Below are positions 16,982-26,694 of a stretch of 64,000 bases of DNA, piece after piece. This DNA comes from JBBDLF01 sp040879025 (GTDB lineage: Bacteria; Pseudomonadota; Gammaproteobacteria; Pseudomonadales; Pseudohongiellaceae). The notes under the pieces are model-generated. The model made no database searches and was not told the origin of the DNA. It was given only the letters and a program-made list of their open reading frames with translations. A program made the translations under genes and the position numbers. The DNA lies in contig JBBDLF010000013.1 of the NCBI GenBank assembly GCA_040879025.1, forward strand, positions 62,001 to 126,000, read 5' to 3'. Position 1 is the first letter of the stretch. Each line of letters begins with the position of its first letter.

Positions 16982-18757
16982 GTGACTTCCGATCAAATTG
17001 CCCTGCTTTTATTGCTGACAGCCCTCCTGTTCATGCTCGTCTGGGGCAAATGGCGCTATGACATAGTCGCGTTGGGAGCGTTGTTCATCGCGGCAACTTT
17101 GGGCCTGGTTCCACAGCCGGCGCTTTTTACCGGGTTTGGCAACCCCGCCACCATCACGGTGGTGCTGGTGTTGATTCTCAGTGCCGCCCTGACCCGGTCC
17201 GGTGCCGTGGATTATCTCACTCAAGTAATTGAACCGGTAGCGAACCGGCCGGTTCTGCATATTACTGTGCTTACCTTTCTTGCTGCGTTCCTGTCAATGT
17301 TTATGAACAATGTGGGTGCCCTGGCGCTGTTGATGCCCATTGCGATTCAGTCCACCACGAAGCAGGGGATGTCGCCGGCTTCGGTTCTGATGCCGTTGTC
17401 GTTCGGTTCAATTCTCGGAGGCTTGGTAACCCTGATTGGTACACCTCCCAACCTGCTGATTTCCAGCTATCGTCAGGAGGTCACGGGTGAAGCATTTGGT
17501 ATGTTCGATTTTGCGCCAGTCGGAGGAGGCGTCGCCATGGTGGGTATAATTTTTCTGCTGGTCATTGGATTCAGGCTGGTAAGGGTAAGAAAGCAAACCG
17601 CCGGACTGGAACTGTTCGATGTGGAGAAATACCTGTTTGAAGTGAAAGTGCCCAAAAACTCCAGTTTGATCGGAACCACCTTGGGGGAATTGCGTACGCA
17701 ACTGAATGAACAGAATATTGATTTGTTGTCACTGATACATAACAAACGGAAAATGCCGCAGGTTCACCGCCACCTTGCATTGTCGTCGGACGATCTTCTG
17801 ATGCTGCAGGGCTCGCAGGAAGATGTCGACAAACTGGTTTCGCGACTGGAGCTACAGCTTTTGTCAGCCGAGAGTGCACAGAAAGAGATTTTCCATTCAG
17901 AAGACACACAGATTCTTGAGGTGGTGGTCGCTCCCAATTCCCGACTAAGTGGTCGTACCGTCGGCCAGCTTCGTTTCACGCGAAATTACGGCATCAACCT
18001 GCTGGCCATTTCCCGGGAGGGAACACCGTACCGCAACCGGCTGCGTGACTTCCGTTTCAGAACCGGTGATGTGTTGCTGCTGCATGGAGAGACCGAATAT
18101 TTGCAGGACGCAGTCACGAAACTGGGCGCGTATCCGCTGGCTGAACGGCAATTGGCCTTTGGCGGCAAGGATAAAGCCTTGCGGGCTCTGGCCGTATTCG
18201 TTGTCGCCATTGCGATGGCCGGCTTCAATATAATGTCGATCCAGTTGTCGCTTGGACTGGCCACCGTCGCCATGGTGGCGCTCAATATTATTCCGGTACG
18301 GGAGTTCTATGACGGAGTGGACTGGCCCGTGGTCATTCTGCTGGGCGCAATGATTCCCATTGGCGGGGCACTGGAAACCACCGGCACGACCGCACTGCTG
18401 GTCGACGGGCTGATGTCTGTCACCACCGATATGTCACCGGTCGTTATCCTCGTGCTGGTAATGGTGATTACGATGACGGTTTCCGATGTGCTGAACAATG
18501 CGGCCACGGCCATATTGATGGCTCCTATTGCCTACAGTATGGCGGTGAGTCTTGGCGTCAATCCGGATGCTTTTCTGATGGCGGTTGCGATAGGCGCTTC
18601 CTGTGCTTTTCTGACACCCATCGGCCACCAGAACAACGCGCTGATCATGGGTCCTGGAGGTTATCATTTCGGCGACTACTGGCGCATCGGCCTGCCGCTG
18701 GAAGTTCTTATCGTCTGTACAGCGACTCCATTGATTCTTATCGTCTGGCCTTTATAG
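16982..18757 (+). CDS. SLC13-family permease with two TrkA-C (RCK_C) domains
   Basis: This 591-residue inner-membrane transporter of the divalent anion:Na+ symporter (SLC13/DASS, CitMHS-like) superfamily starts with GTG. Helices fill residues 1-210 and ~395-591. The two conserved transport hairpins are seen as 'FMNNVGALALLMPIA' and 'SDVLNNAATAILMAPIA' (each with an SNT/NNx-type Na+ and substrate motif). Between them are two TrkA-C domains (about 215-300 and 305-385: 'EVKVPKNSSLIGTTLGELR', 'EVVVAPNSRLSGRTVGQLR'), which in this family act as cytoplasmic regulatory, ligand-binding modules. The substrate (sulfate, dicarboxylate or other anion) is not clear. It is divergent from tamA with 193 bp between. 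Confidence 0.92.
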   Translation: MTSDQIALLLLLTALLFMLVWGKWRYDIVALGALFIAATLGLVPQPALFTGFGNPATITVVLVLILSAALTRSGAVDYLTQVIEPVANRPVLHITVLTFLAAFLSMFMNNVGALALLMPIAIQSTTKQGMSPASVLMPLSFGSILGGLVTLIGTPPNLLISSYRQEVTGEAFGMFDFAPVGGGVAMVGIIFLLVIGFRLVRVRKQTAGLELFDVEKYLFEVKVPKNSSLIGTTLGELRTQLNEQNIDLLSLIHNKRKMPQVHRHLALSSDDLLMLQGSQEDVDKLVSRLELQLLSAESAQKEIFHSEDTQILEVVVAPNSRLSGRTVGQLRFTRNYGINLLAISREGTPYRNRLRDFRFRTGDVLLLHGETEYLQDAVTKLGAYPLAERQLAFGGKDKALRALAVFVVAIAMAGFNIMSIQLSLGLATVAMVALNIIPVREFYDGVDWPVVILLGAMIPIGGALETTGTTALLVDGLMSVTTDMSPVVILVLVMVITMTVSDVLNNAATAILMAPIAYSMAVSLGVNPDAFLMAVAIGASCAFLTPIGHQNNALIMGPGGYHFGDYWRIGLPLEVLIVCTATPLILIVWPL

Positions 18758-18862
18758 CCGGCCAGCGGCGCGTTTTCGGCGGACCTGGCACAATTGCAGC
18801 GTGATATCAGCGACCATATGCGCGGACAGCAATACATTGCGTCAACTAGGCGGCAGAGTAAC

Positions 18863-21800
18863 TTATTTTGTCCCCTGTTGTCCGACGCCGAATCGCAGAT
18901 CCAGTGTGTAGGGATGATTGGGGTGAGGTGCGTCCGTACGCACATCCATTTGCCCCTGGGAATGTCCGTGATGCCAGAACCTGGCCACGCGGCGTGCTTC
19001 CGCTTCATTGGCGTTAACCGGAAACGTATCGTAGTTTCTGCCGCCGGGGTGAGCAACATGATAAGTGCAACCGCCCAGGGAGTGGTTATTGAACGTATCG
19101 ACAATATCGAATACCAGGGGAGAGTTCACTGGCAGTGTGGGGTGGAGCGCGGACCACGGGGACCAGGCTTTATAACGCACCCCGGCGATATATTCGCCCT
19201 CGCGCCCGCTGAATTGCAGCGGCAGCTTTCGGGCGTTACAAGTAATCATAAACCGATTTCCGGTCATGTTACGAGCAGTTACCTGCAATCTTTCCACTGA
19301 TGAATCGACATAGCGTGAAGTGCCCTGGGTATCTGATTCCTCACCCAGAACATGCCAGGGTTCAATGGCGTTTCTGACCTCCAGTTCAACGCCGGCGACA
19401 TGAATGCTCCCACAGCTTGGAAAGCGAAACTCCTGAAAGGAAGCGAACCAGTCAAGTTCAAAAGGGTAGTCTGACGCGCGCAATTCCTCAATCACCAGGC
19501 TGAGGTCCTGCCAGACAAAATGAGGCAGCATGAAGCGGTCATGCAGTTCAGTTCCCCAGTTGATCAGGGGCTTTCGGTAGGGATGCTGCCAGAAGTAACT
19601 TACCAACGCTCGTATTAACAGCATTTGCAGTGCGCTCATCTGCCAGTGGGGGGGCATTTCGAAGTTGCGGAACTCCACCAACCCGAGCCGGCCTGTGGCG
19701 CTGTCAGGCGAATACAATTTATCTATACAGAACTCGGCGCGGTGTGTGTTGCCGGTAAGGTCCACCAGGAAATTACGCAGTATCCTGTCGACCATCCACG
19801 GTTGTGCTGTTTCACCCTCCACAAGTTGCTGCAATGCTATTTCAAGTTCATACAGATTGTCATCCCGTGCTTCATCCACGCGGGGTGACTGACTGGTCGG
19901 TCCAATGAACTGACCGGAAAAAAGGTAGGAAAGGCTGGGGTGGTTCTGCCAGAAACGGAGCATGCTGCCGAGCAGGTCTGGGCGTCTCAGAAAGGGACTG
20001 TCTTCCGGTTTTGCCGCCCCCAATGTTACATGATTGCCTCCGCCGGTGCCGGTGTGTTTTCCATCCAGCATAAACTTTTCAGTTCCCAGGCGGTTTTGCC
20101 TGGCGATATTATACAGTGGGTGGATGATGGAAAGCAGTTCCTTCCAGTTATGAGCCGGATGAACGTTGACTTCAATCACACCGGGGTCAGGTGTAATCAT
20201 GAGTTTGCGGAGGCGACTGTCACGCGGAGCCTCGTATCCCTCAATGACAACCGGGCAATTCATCTGTTTAGCGGTGGCCTCGATTGCGGCGAGCAATTCA
20301 ATCCATTGATTGAGCTTTTTAAGCGGGGGAAGAAATACATACAAGCGGCTGTTCCGTATCTCCGTGCACAGTGCCGTGTGAAATATCGTTTCGGTGTGCT
20401 GACTTCCGTTTTGTGACTGTTGTTGCGCGACAGACTGTTCGTCACCTTGCAGCGGTTCATCCTCGGCGAATGGATCCTGGTCAAATTCCTGGTGCTTTTT
20501 CTCCGGGGCCTCCCACGGCAGGCTGTCCAGTGGAAGCCGGAAACCCATCGGTGAATCACCCGGCACCAGAAACAGGTGTTCGCGAGTAAATTGCCAGCGG
20601 CAGCTGCGCCAACCGGCATTGGCGTTATCTTCCAGGTGGGCGAGGGGGAGGGTGTAGCCCACGACCTTATCCAGGCCCCGATCAAATACCCGTCGCAGTC
20701 GATCTCTCTCCAGGGGGTCCTTGAGCCTGCTGTCGCTGACATCCACGTTGAACGGCAAGGCTCCTTCCACTTCAAGGTAATGCTTCGTATCTTCATAGCC
20801 GGGTAAAATATGCGCCTTTTCCACTTCGAGCCTTCCCGCCAGCGAAGTAATGAACTTTTTCGCGTCGCCATCCGTCGCTGTGCCGCTTCCGCTATCGTCA
20901 TCGATCAACAGTGATGTGTCGTGCCACAGGGCTTTGGTGTCGGTGCGCCAGTACAGGGCCAGTGCCCAGCGGGGAACCGGCTCTCCGGGATACCATTTTC
21001 CCTGGCCGTAGTGCACAAGGCCATTCTGACCGAATTCCTGTTTCAGAGAGTGCAGCAGTTTACCGGCGAGCCGTCGTTTCTCATCGCCCATTGCCGCGAT
21101 ATTCCACTGCGCGCTTTCCATGTCATCAATGGAAATGAAAGTAGGTTCGCCGCCCATGGTCAGGTGAACTTCGTGCTTGTCGAACTCTTGGTCCACGCGA
21201 TTTCCCAAGTCATCAATCTGTCGCCATTGCCGGGGAGAAAACGGCTTGGTGACGCGAGGGTCCTCATGGATACGGGTAACCTGGTTGGCATATTCAAACG
21301 TCACTTCACATCGACTGGTGGCGCCGGTGACGGCAGCCGCGCTGACGGGGTCGGGTGTACATGCCAACGGGATATGTCCCTCTGCCGCCAGCAGACCGGA
21401 AGTCGGATCGAGACCCAGCCAACCGGCTCCGGGAATATAAACCTCGGTCCAGGCGTGCAAGTCCGTAAAGTCTTCAGTGGGACCGGAGGGTCCGTCCAGG
21501 GCTTTGACATCGGCGGTCAGTTGCACCAGGTATCCTGATACAAATCTTGCCGCCAACCCAAGGTGTCGAAATAACTGCACCAGAAGCCAAGCCGTGTCGC
21601 GACACGAGCCTTGCAGCAAATTCAGAGTTTGCTCACAGCTTTGTACGCCGGGTTCAAGGCGAATTTCGTATTTGATTTCCCTTTGCAGTCTGGCGTTAAC
21701 CTGTACCAGGAAATCAACGATTGGTTGCCTGCGTAGATCAATCGCTGCCAGCCAGTCTTGTACGGTCCGGTTTTTTTCCGTGATGTTTAGATAAGGAGCC

Positions 21801-22141
21801 AGGTCTATTTTTAATTGTTCGTCATATTCAAGTGGAAAGTGATCAGCGTTTTCATCGACAAAAAAGTCAAATGGATTGATCACAGTCATATCAGCTATCA
21901 GTTCAACTTCGAGCGACAGGCTTTTTACCCTTTCGGGAAAAACCAGACGTGCCAGGTAATTGGCGAACGGGTCCTGTTGCCAGTTGATAAAGTGATCGCC
22001 GGGTTCGACCTTCAAGGAATAACTTTCGATGGGAGTTCGACAATGGGGGGCGGGGCGCAGTCTCACCAAGTGAGGAAGTACATCCACCATACGGTCGAAG
22101 CGATAGGTGGTCTTGTGGCTTATTGCTACTTTTATGGTCAT
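18863..22141 (-). CDS. Transglutaminase-like protein with DUF2126 domain
   Basis: The 1092-residue protein carries a bacterial transglutaminase N-domain (about 1-90), a transglutaminase-like papain-fold core with the full catalytic triad (Cys180 in 'GSCRDTAW', His229 in 'DLHAW', Asp245 in 'LDPTSG'), and a long C-terminal DUF2126 region. DUF2126 shows glutamine-synthetase-like strands such as 'HLTMGGEPTFISIDD' and 'GTGGGNHVTLG'. No signal peptide is seen, so it is cytoplasmic. It stands at the head of the Anbu-associated set and is divergently oriented from the ATP-grasp gene, the N gap lying between them. The family is inferred to modify or cleave peptide-like products; the substrate is unknown. 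Confidence 0.93.
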   Translation of the reverse strand: MTIKVAISHKTTYRFDRMVDVLPHLVRLRPAPHCRTPIESYSLKVEPGDHFINWQQDPFANYLARLVFPERVKSLSLEVELIADMTVINPFDFFVDENADHFPLEYDEQLKIDLAPYLNITEKNRTVQDWLAAIDLRRQPIVDFLVQVNARLQREIKYEIRLEPGVQSCEQTLNLLQGSCRDTAWLLVQLFRHLGLAARFVSGYLVQLTADVKALDGPSGPTEDFTDLHAWTEVYIPGAGWLGLDPTSGLLAAEGHIPLACTPDPVSAAAVTGATSRCEVTFEYANQVTRIHEDPRVTKPFSPRQWRQIDDLGNRVDQEFDKHEVHLTMGGEPTFISIDDMESAQWNIAAMGDEKRRLAGKLLHSLKQEFGQNGLVHYGQGKWYPGEPVPRWALALYWRTDTKALWHDTSLLIDDDSGSGTATDGDAKKFITSLAGRLEVEKAHILPGYEDTKHYLEVEGALPFNVDVSDSRLKDPLERDRLRRVFDRGLDKVVGYTLPLAHLEDNANAGWRSCRWQFTREHLFLVPGDSPMGFRLPLDSLPWEAPEKKHQEFDQDPFAEDEPLQGDEQSVAQQQSQNGSQHTETIFHTALCTEIRNSRLYVFLPPLKKLNQWIELLAAIEATAKQMNCPVVIEGYEAPRDSRLRKLMITPDPGVIEVNVHPAHNWKELLSIIHPLYNIARQNRLGTEKFMLDGKHTGTGGGNHVTLGAAKPEDSPFLRRPDLLGSMLRFWQNHPSLSYLFSGQFIGPTSQSPRVDEARDDNLYELEIALQQLVEGETAQPWMVDRILRNFLVDLTGNTHRAEFCIDKLYSPDSATGRLGLVEFRNFEMPPHWQMSALQMLLIRALVSYFWQHPYRKPLINWGTELHDRFMLPHFVWQDLSLVIEELRASDYPFELDWFASFQEFRFPSCGSIHVAGVELEVRNAIEPWHVLGEESDTQGTSRYVDSSVERLQVTARNMTGNRFMITCNARKLPLQFSGREGEYIAGVRYKAWSPWSALHPTLPVNSPLVFDIVDTFNNHSLGGCTYHVAHPGGRNYDTFPVNANEAEARRVARFWHHGHSQGQMDVRTDAPHPNHPYTLDLRFGVGQQGTK

Positions 22142-22177
22142 AGGTTAAGGTATTCTGCGGCTTTCAGCGGCATACGC

Positions 22178-22277
22178 NNNNNNNNNNNNNNNNNNNNNNN
22201 NNNNNNNNNNNNNNNNNNNNNNNNNNNNNNNNNNNNNNNNNNNNNNNNNNNNNNNNNNNNNNNNNNNNNNNNNNNNN
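22178..22277. other. Assembly gap (100 N)
   Basis: Exactly 100 N, the usual placeholder for a gap of unknown length. It lies in the divergent promoter region between the transglutaminase gene and the ATP-grasp gene. The left flank ends in AGCGGCATACGC and the right flank begins CGCTCATTAG; joined directly these make the perfect hairpin AGCGGC-atac-GCCGCT, so the real gap may be zero. Confidence 0.98.
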
Positions 22278-22395
22278 CGCTCATTAGATACTTGATTTAT
22301 GCGTGTAGACTGGAAATCATACCATCCCGGCGGCATACGCCGCTCATTAGATACTTGATTTATGCGTGTAGACTGGAAATCATACCATCCCGGCG
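22278..22395 (+). repeat. 63-bp tandem duplication next to the gap, includes a second start codon
   Basis: The 63-bp unit 22278-22340 is repeated from 22341, identical for 55 bp to 22395. Both copies hold the ATG and first codons of the ATP-grasp gene; in the first copy the frame closes at TGA just before the second ATG. The last 11 bases of the unit also equal the left flank of the N run. This is either a real tandem duplication interrupted by the gap or, more likely, an assembly artefact at overlapping contig ends. Confidence 0.9.
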
Positions 22396-23807
22396 AATTT
22401 TTTGACGAGATAATCAGTTCGCCGGGCTATGCGCGTCGACACGCACGGGGACTGGTGACTTATCTTCGTTCGCTGCAGTCAGGCGAATTGACCCAGAAAA
22501 AGATGGCGGCGGAACTTGCCATCAAGACCATGGGGATCTCATTCACGGTTTACAGCGATGCCGGAAATATCGACCGCGAATGGCCATTTGACATTATTCC
22601 CCGCATTATCCCCCAAAAGGAATGGAACGCTACCAGTCTGGGACTGGAGCAGCGCCTGCGCGCACTGAATTTATTCATCAACGATATCTATAACAAACAG
22701 AAAATATTAGCCGACAAGGTCGTGCCGAGAGACCTGATTCTCAACTCGGTCAATTTCCGCAAGCAATGCGTTGGCATTGAACCGGCATTCGGGGTCTGGG
22801 CTCACATTTGCGGCACCGACCTGATCCGTGATCGTGACGGCAAGTTCTACGTGCTTGAAGACAACCTGCGGGTTCCGTCCGGGGTTTCCTATATGCTGGA
22901 AAACCGTACCGTAACCAAGCGTGTTTTTCCGGAGTTGTTCGAGAACTACAACATACTTCCGGTTACCGAGTATCCCACGCAACTGTTTGACACGCTGGCC
23001 GCCATTTCACCTCGGCCTCTGGAGTATCCTGAGGTCGTGGTCTTGACACCGGGAATCTATAATTCCGCCTATTTCGAACATTCGTTTCTGGCTCAGCGCA
23101 TGGGCGCTGAACTGGTCGAAGGGGGCGATCTGGTAATTGACGATGACCGGGTTTACATGCGTACCGTTGAAGGCCTCTCGCAGGTCGATGTTGTCTACCG
23201 GCGAGTCGATGATCTGTTTCTCGATCCCGACGTGTTCAACAAGAATTCGATCCTCGGCGTCAAGGGGTTGATGAAAGCCTGGGTGAAGGGAAACGTGGGC
23301 CTGGCAAACGCGCCCGGAGCCGGAGTTGCCGACGACAAGGTACTGTATACTTATGTTCCGGAAATCATCAAGTATTACCTGGGCGAAGAGCCCATCTTGC
23401 CCAATGTGCCAAGCTACATCTGCTCCGATAGAAAGCAGTGCCAGCATGTTCTGGCCAATCTCGACAAGCTGGTGGTGAAACCGGCGAATGAGTCCGGAGG
23501 CTATGGCATGCTGATGGGCCCACAGGCGACAAAGAAGGAGCGTGAGGAATTTGCTCGAAAGATCAAGGCCAATCCACGAAACTACATGGCACAGCCGTTG
23601 ATTTCACTCTCCACCGCACCGGTGTTGGGTGAGCGCAATGTCGAACCGCGGCACGTGGATCTGCGTCCGTTTATTTTGCAGGCCCAGGACAGTTACGTTA
23701 CTCCCGGCGGACTCACCCGCGTGGCATTGGTGAAAGGTTCGTATATCGTTAATTCTTCGCAGGGCGGCGGCAGCAAGGACACCTGGATTGTGGGCGAGAG
23801 GGACTGA
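22362..23807 (+). CDS. Circularly permuted ATP-grasp protein (DUF404/DUF407 type)
   Basis: The 481-residue protein belongs to the circularly permuted ATP-grasp family found beside alpha-E and transglutaminase genes; these are predicted peptide or amide ligases acting in the cytoplasm. Recognisable segments are 'MGISFTVYSD', 'VGIEPAFGVWAHICGTDLIRD', 'YVLEDNLRVPSGVSYMLENR' (core of the permuted grasp) and 'LVVKPANESGGYGMLMG' with the nucleotide-binding Lys and Gly loop. The start at 22362 is supported by conservation of the first residues; the duplicated ATG at 22299 leads to a stop after 19 codons. The alpha-E gene follows after 3 bp, so they form one operon. Confidence 0.93.
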   Translation: MRVDWKSYHPGEFFDEIISSPGYARRHARGLVTYLRSLQSGELTQKKMAAELAIKTMGISFTVYSDAGNIDREWPFDIIPRIIPQKEWNATSLGLEQRLRALNLFINDIYNKQKILADKVVPRDLILNSVNFRKQCVGIEPAFGVWAHICGTDLIRDRDGKFYVLEDNLRVPSGVSYMLENRTVTKRVFPELFENYNILPVTEYPTQLFDTLAAISPRPLEYPEVVVLTPGIYNSAYFEHSFLAQRMGAELVEGGDLVIDDDRVYMRTVEGLSQVDVVYRRVDDLFLDPDVFNKNSILGVKGLMKAWVKGNVGLANAPGAGVADDKVLYTYVPEIIKYYLGEEPILPNVPSYICSDRKQCQHVLANLDKLVVKPANESGGYGMLMGPQATKKEREEFARKIKANPRNYMAQPLISLSTAPVLGERNVEPRHVDLRPFILQAQDSYVTPGGLTRVALVKGSYIVNSSQGGGSKDTWIVGERD

Positions 23808-23810
23808 ACG

Positions 23811-24764
23811 ATGCTATCGCGAGTTGCCCAACGCGTCTACTGGCTGGCACGCTACCTGGAGAGAGCGGAGAATACCGCGCGCCTTCTCAATGTCTTCTCC
23901 ACGTTATTGCTGGACCTGCCGCGCGGCACCAAAGTAGGCTGGCATACGCTGGTGGAAATCACCGGAACCGATGGTGAATTCGACGAACGTAACCGGGCGG
24001 CCGATGAACGTTCGGTGATCCGCTTTCTGTTGTCGGAGAGCAATGGTCTGTCGATACTCAACTCGTTGGCGATGGCACGGGAAAACGCGCGTACAGCAAG
24101 GGAAATTATTCCGGCGGAAGCCTTTGAGCAGATCAATAACCTGTATATTTATGGCAAGGAAAACGCGGCAAAAGGGATTTCCCGTGGACCCCGTCACGAG
24201 TTGCTTCACCAGATCATCTGCAACTGCCAGCAGCTTACGGGCTTGCTGGCGGGCACGATGAGCCACAATGCCGCCTACAGTTTTATCCGTATAGGTCGTA
24301 ACCTGGAGCGGGCGGACATGACCACCCGAATTGTAGACGTCGGTTCCGGCAGCCTCCTTCCTGACCTGACGAGTCGCACCGACGGGGATGGGCCGGCCAG
24401 CGAACCCTATGAAAACATTCTGTGGATGAGCGTGTTGCGTTCCATCAGTGCCTACCAGATGTATCGCCAGCACGTCAGGGACAGGGTAAACGCAGAAGAC
24501 GTGGTGATGTTTTTGTTGCAGGACGGGCTGTTTCCGCGGGCTGTGGTGCATTGCCTGACCGCGGCGCAAAGCTCGGTGGAGGATCTTCCACATAACGAAA
24601 ACGTGCTGCGCCAGGTGGCGCTGGCTCTGCGTCATGCCAGAGAGGCCAAAATACCCGAGTTGCTTGATGGCGGATTGTTTCAATATCTGGACGAGTTGCA
24701 GGTGCAGATTGGTGCTGTACACATCCGCATCGCCGAAACCTGGTTTCTGCCCACCAACACATGA
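23811..24764 (+). CDS. Alpha-E domain-containing protein
   Basis: This 317-residue all-helical protein starts with the family signature 'MLSRVAQRVYWLARYLERAENTARLLNVF', carrying the charged ERAENTAR motif. It has no signal peptide or membrane helix. Alpha-E proteins of this kind always travel with the circularly permuted ATP-grasp and transglutaminase partners and are predicted to be part of an amide-bond forming and cleaving system. The gene is 3 bp after the ATP-grasp gene and its stop overlaps the next start (ATGA), so all three plus-strand genes are coupled. Confidence 0.93.
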   Translation: MLSRVAQRVYWLARYLERAENTARLLNVFSTLLLDLPRGTKVGWHTLVEITGTDGEFDERNRAADERSVIRFLLSESNGLSILNSLAMARENARTAREIIPAEAFEQINNLYIYGKENAAKGISRGPRHELLHQIICNCQQLTGLLAGTMSHNAAYSFIRIGRNLERADMTTRIVDVGSGSLLPDLTSRTDGDGPASEPYENILWMSVLRSISAYQMYRQHVRDRVNAEDVVMFLLQDGLFPRAVVHCLTAAQSSVEDLPHNENVLRQVALALRHAREAKIPELLDGGLFQYLDELQVQIGAVHIRIAETWFLPTNT

Positions 24765-25786
24765 AGAATTATCAGTGCATCTGCGGTCAGGCCGTATTTT
24801 TTGAAAACAGCCACTGTATGGCCTGCAGTCGACGGCTGGCGTGGTACCCTCCCACGGCACGGTTGCTCAGTCTGGAATCAGTCGACGTTCAGGCCGGTAC
24901 CGCAACGGGTGCCGCGGACGGTCAGATATACCGTCTGTGCCGTAATGACGTGCAACACAATGTCTGCAACTGGCTGATAAGCGATGAAAAGGCCAACTAT
25001 TGCATTTCCTGCAACCTGAACCAGACCATTCCCAACCTGCGTGCTCCGGACAGGCGACTGTGGTGGCACAGCATGGAGAACGCCAAGCGGCGGCTGTTAT
25101 ACACCCTCATAAGCCTGGGACTGCCGGTGGTCAGCAAAACCGAGAATCCGGCGACGGGCCTCGCCTTTGAATTCATAGAAGACAAGCGGAGTAATCCTAA
25201 GGTGGCGCTGGAGTTTGTCTCCACCGGTCACAAGAACGGTCTGATTACCGTCAATGTCACCGAGGCCGATCATGTGCGAAGGGAAATTACGCGCCAGAGT
25301 CTGGGCGAAAGCTATCGGACATTATTGGGTCATTTTCGCCACGAAAGCGGGCATTATTATTTTCCACGCTTGCTCAACACCCATGAGCGGGTCGTGGCAT
25401 TTCGTGAACTTTTTGGTGATGAATCCCGGGATTACACAGCGGCACTGGAGAGTTATCACGCGAATCGGGAGATATTACCCTGGCCTCCGGACATGATCAG
25501 CCATTATGCCCAGGCACACCCGCTGGAAGACTGGGCCGAATGCTGGGCGCATTACCTGCACATGGTGGACACCCTGGAAACGGCGCGCGGCTTCGGTTTT
25601 GGATCCGGTAGCATGGGCGGGGCGAATGAGGACATCGATCCCATGCTCGCTCAGTGGGGGGAACTGACTGTGATGCTCAATGCCTTGAACCGCAGTATGG
25701 GTATGGCAGATGCCTATCCCTTCATCCTGTCCGCGGTGAGTATCAGGAAGCTCCGTTTTGTTCACTCGCTGGTTTGTCCCAGGTAG
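24761..25786 (+). CDS. Zinc-binding metallopeptidase family protein
   Basis: The 341-residue protein starts with two zinc-ribbon knuckles: 'CICG' with 'CMAC' (Cys6, Cys8, Cys19, Cys22) and later 'CNWLIS...CISC' (Cys69, Cys81, Cys84). The C-terminal part holds an HExxH metallopeptidase motif, His194-Glu195-Ser-Gly-His198 in 'HFRHESGHYYF', followed by 'FRELFGDESRDY' and 'DWAECWAHYLHM', which may give a third ligand. It corresponds to the uncharacterised putative zinc-binding peptidases found in Anbu clusters. It overlaps the alpha-E stop by 4 bp, and its 3' end overlaps the Anbu gene tail to tail by 44 bp. Confidence 0.9.
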   Translation: MKNYQCICGQAVFFENSHCMACSRRLAWYPPTARLLSLESVDVQAGTATGAADGQIYRLCRNDVQHNVCNWLISDEKANYCISCNLNQTIPNLRAPDRRLWWHSMENAKRRLLYTLISLGLPVVSKTENPATGLAFEFIEDKRSNPKVALEFVSTGHKNGLITVNVTEADHVRREITRQSLGESYRTLLGHFRHESGHYYFPRLLNTHERVVAFRELFGDESRDYTAALESYHANREILPWPPDMISHYAQAHPLEDWAECWAHYLHMVDTLETARGFGFGSGSMGGANEDIDPMLAQWGELTVMLNALNRSMGMADAYPFILSAVSIRKLRFVHSLVCPR

Positions 25787-26501
25787 CAGCCCATGCAAGT
25801 GGCGGCATCTGGCGGAAGGCATCCTTGAGACGTTGATCCCAGGTACGTTTCAGTTCCCTGAGAAATTCACTGTCGGCGTCAAACCGATGATAATTGTCCA
25901 GCACCAGACTGTCAGTTTTGTAAACCAGGGCTTCAACCGGTGGCCCCACGGTAAGGTTGCTGCGCATCGTGGAGTCCATTGATACCAGCGCACACATGGT
26001 CGCGGTATCCAGGCTGGTTTCGGGAGTCAGGATGCGGTCGAGTATAGGTTTTCCATACTTGCTTTCACCCACTTGCAGGTAGGGCGTGTCGTCCGATGTG
26101 GTGATGTGATTGCCCTCCGGGTAGACCATGATGACCTCATGCCGACTACCCGCAATCTGACCGCCGAGGATAAAGCTGGCTTCGAAATTACTGCCGGTGG
26201 TTGCGTGTTTCTTCTGTTGCTTCAGGCTGGTTTCGCCGAGATAATCAGACGCTTCGACGATACTGGCCACGTTCAGCAAGTTGCACGGCGCATTGTTTTT
26301 GATATCAGATTTCAATTGGGCAATCGTAGCCTGGGTGGTCGCGAGATTACCGGCGGAGAGAATAACAAATTGCCTCTGGCCATCGATGCCAAAACGGAAC
26401 ATTTTGCTGTAGGTACTGATCTGGTCGATACCGGCGTTGGTTCGGGAATCTGAGCAGAACACCATGCCCGCATTGACCGAAACCGCTACACAATAAGTCA
26501 T
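25743..26501 (-). CDS. Anbu-type proteasome-like peptidase (ancestral beta subunit)
   Basis: This 252-residue protein is an N-terminal-nucleophile hydrolase of the proteasome beta/HslV superfamily, Anbu branch. After Met1 comes Thr2 in 'TYCVAVSVNAGMVFCSDSR', the expected nucleophile position, then 'STYSKMFRF' with the conserved Lys. 'LVSMDSTMRSNLTVGPPVEALVY' matches the Anbu C-terminal half. It is encoded opposite the zinc peptidase with a 44-bp tail-to-tail overlap. Anbu forms open helical or ring assemblies; its neighbourhood with transglutaminase, ATP-grasp, alpha-E and zinc peptidase genes is a known association whose role remains uncertain. Confidence 0.92.
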   Translation of the reverse strand: MTYCVAVSVNAGMVFCSDSRTNAGIDQISTYSKMFRFGIDGQRQFVILSAGNLATTQATIAQLKSDIKNNAPCNLLNVASIVEASDYLGETSLKQQKKHATTGSNFEASFILGGQIAGSRHEVIMVYPEGNHITTSDDTPYLQVGESKYGKPILDRILTPETSLDTATMCALVSMDSTMRSNLTVGPPVEALVYKTDSLVLDNYHRFDADSEFLRELKRTWDQRLKDAFRQMPPLAWAATWDKPASEQNGAS

Positions 26502-26694
26502 TGATTTACCTTAGGGCCATGTTACCCGGGGGTTGCCACTTCAGTGGGGGAGAAGTCCCACCGCACTGGAAGGCCAGCTTGAAAGCGACCAATCATACTA
26601 AGTAACAGGGGAGGTTGATACCTTTTTAGCGCGGTTCGAAATCGGGAAAGGAGAACGATAGTTTACAGGGGCGTTCAGGTTGTGCAATGCCGAC

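Noticed and set aside
22145..22336. Minus-strand ORF spanning the N run
   Set aside because: It is created by translating the gap and the 63-bp duplication, not by real coding sequence.
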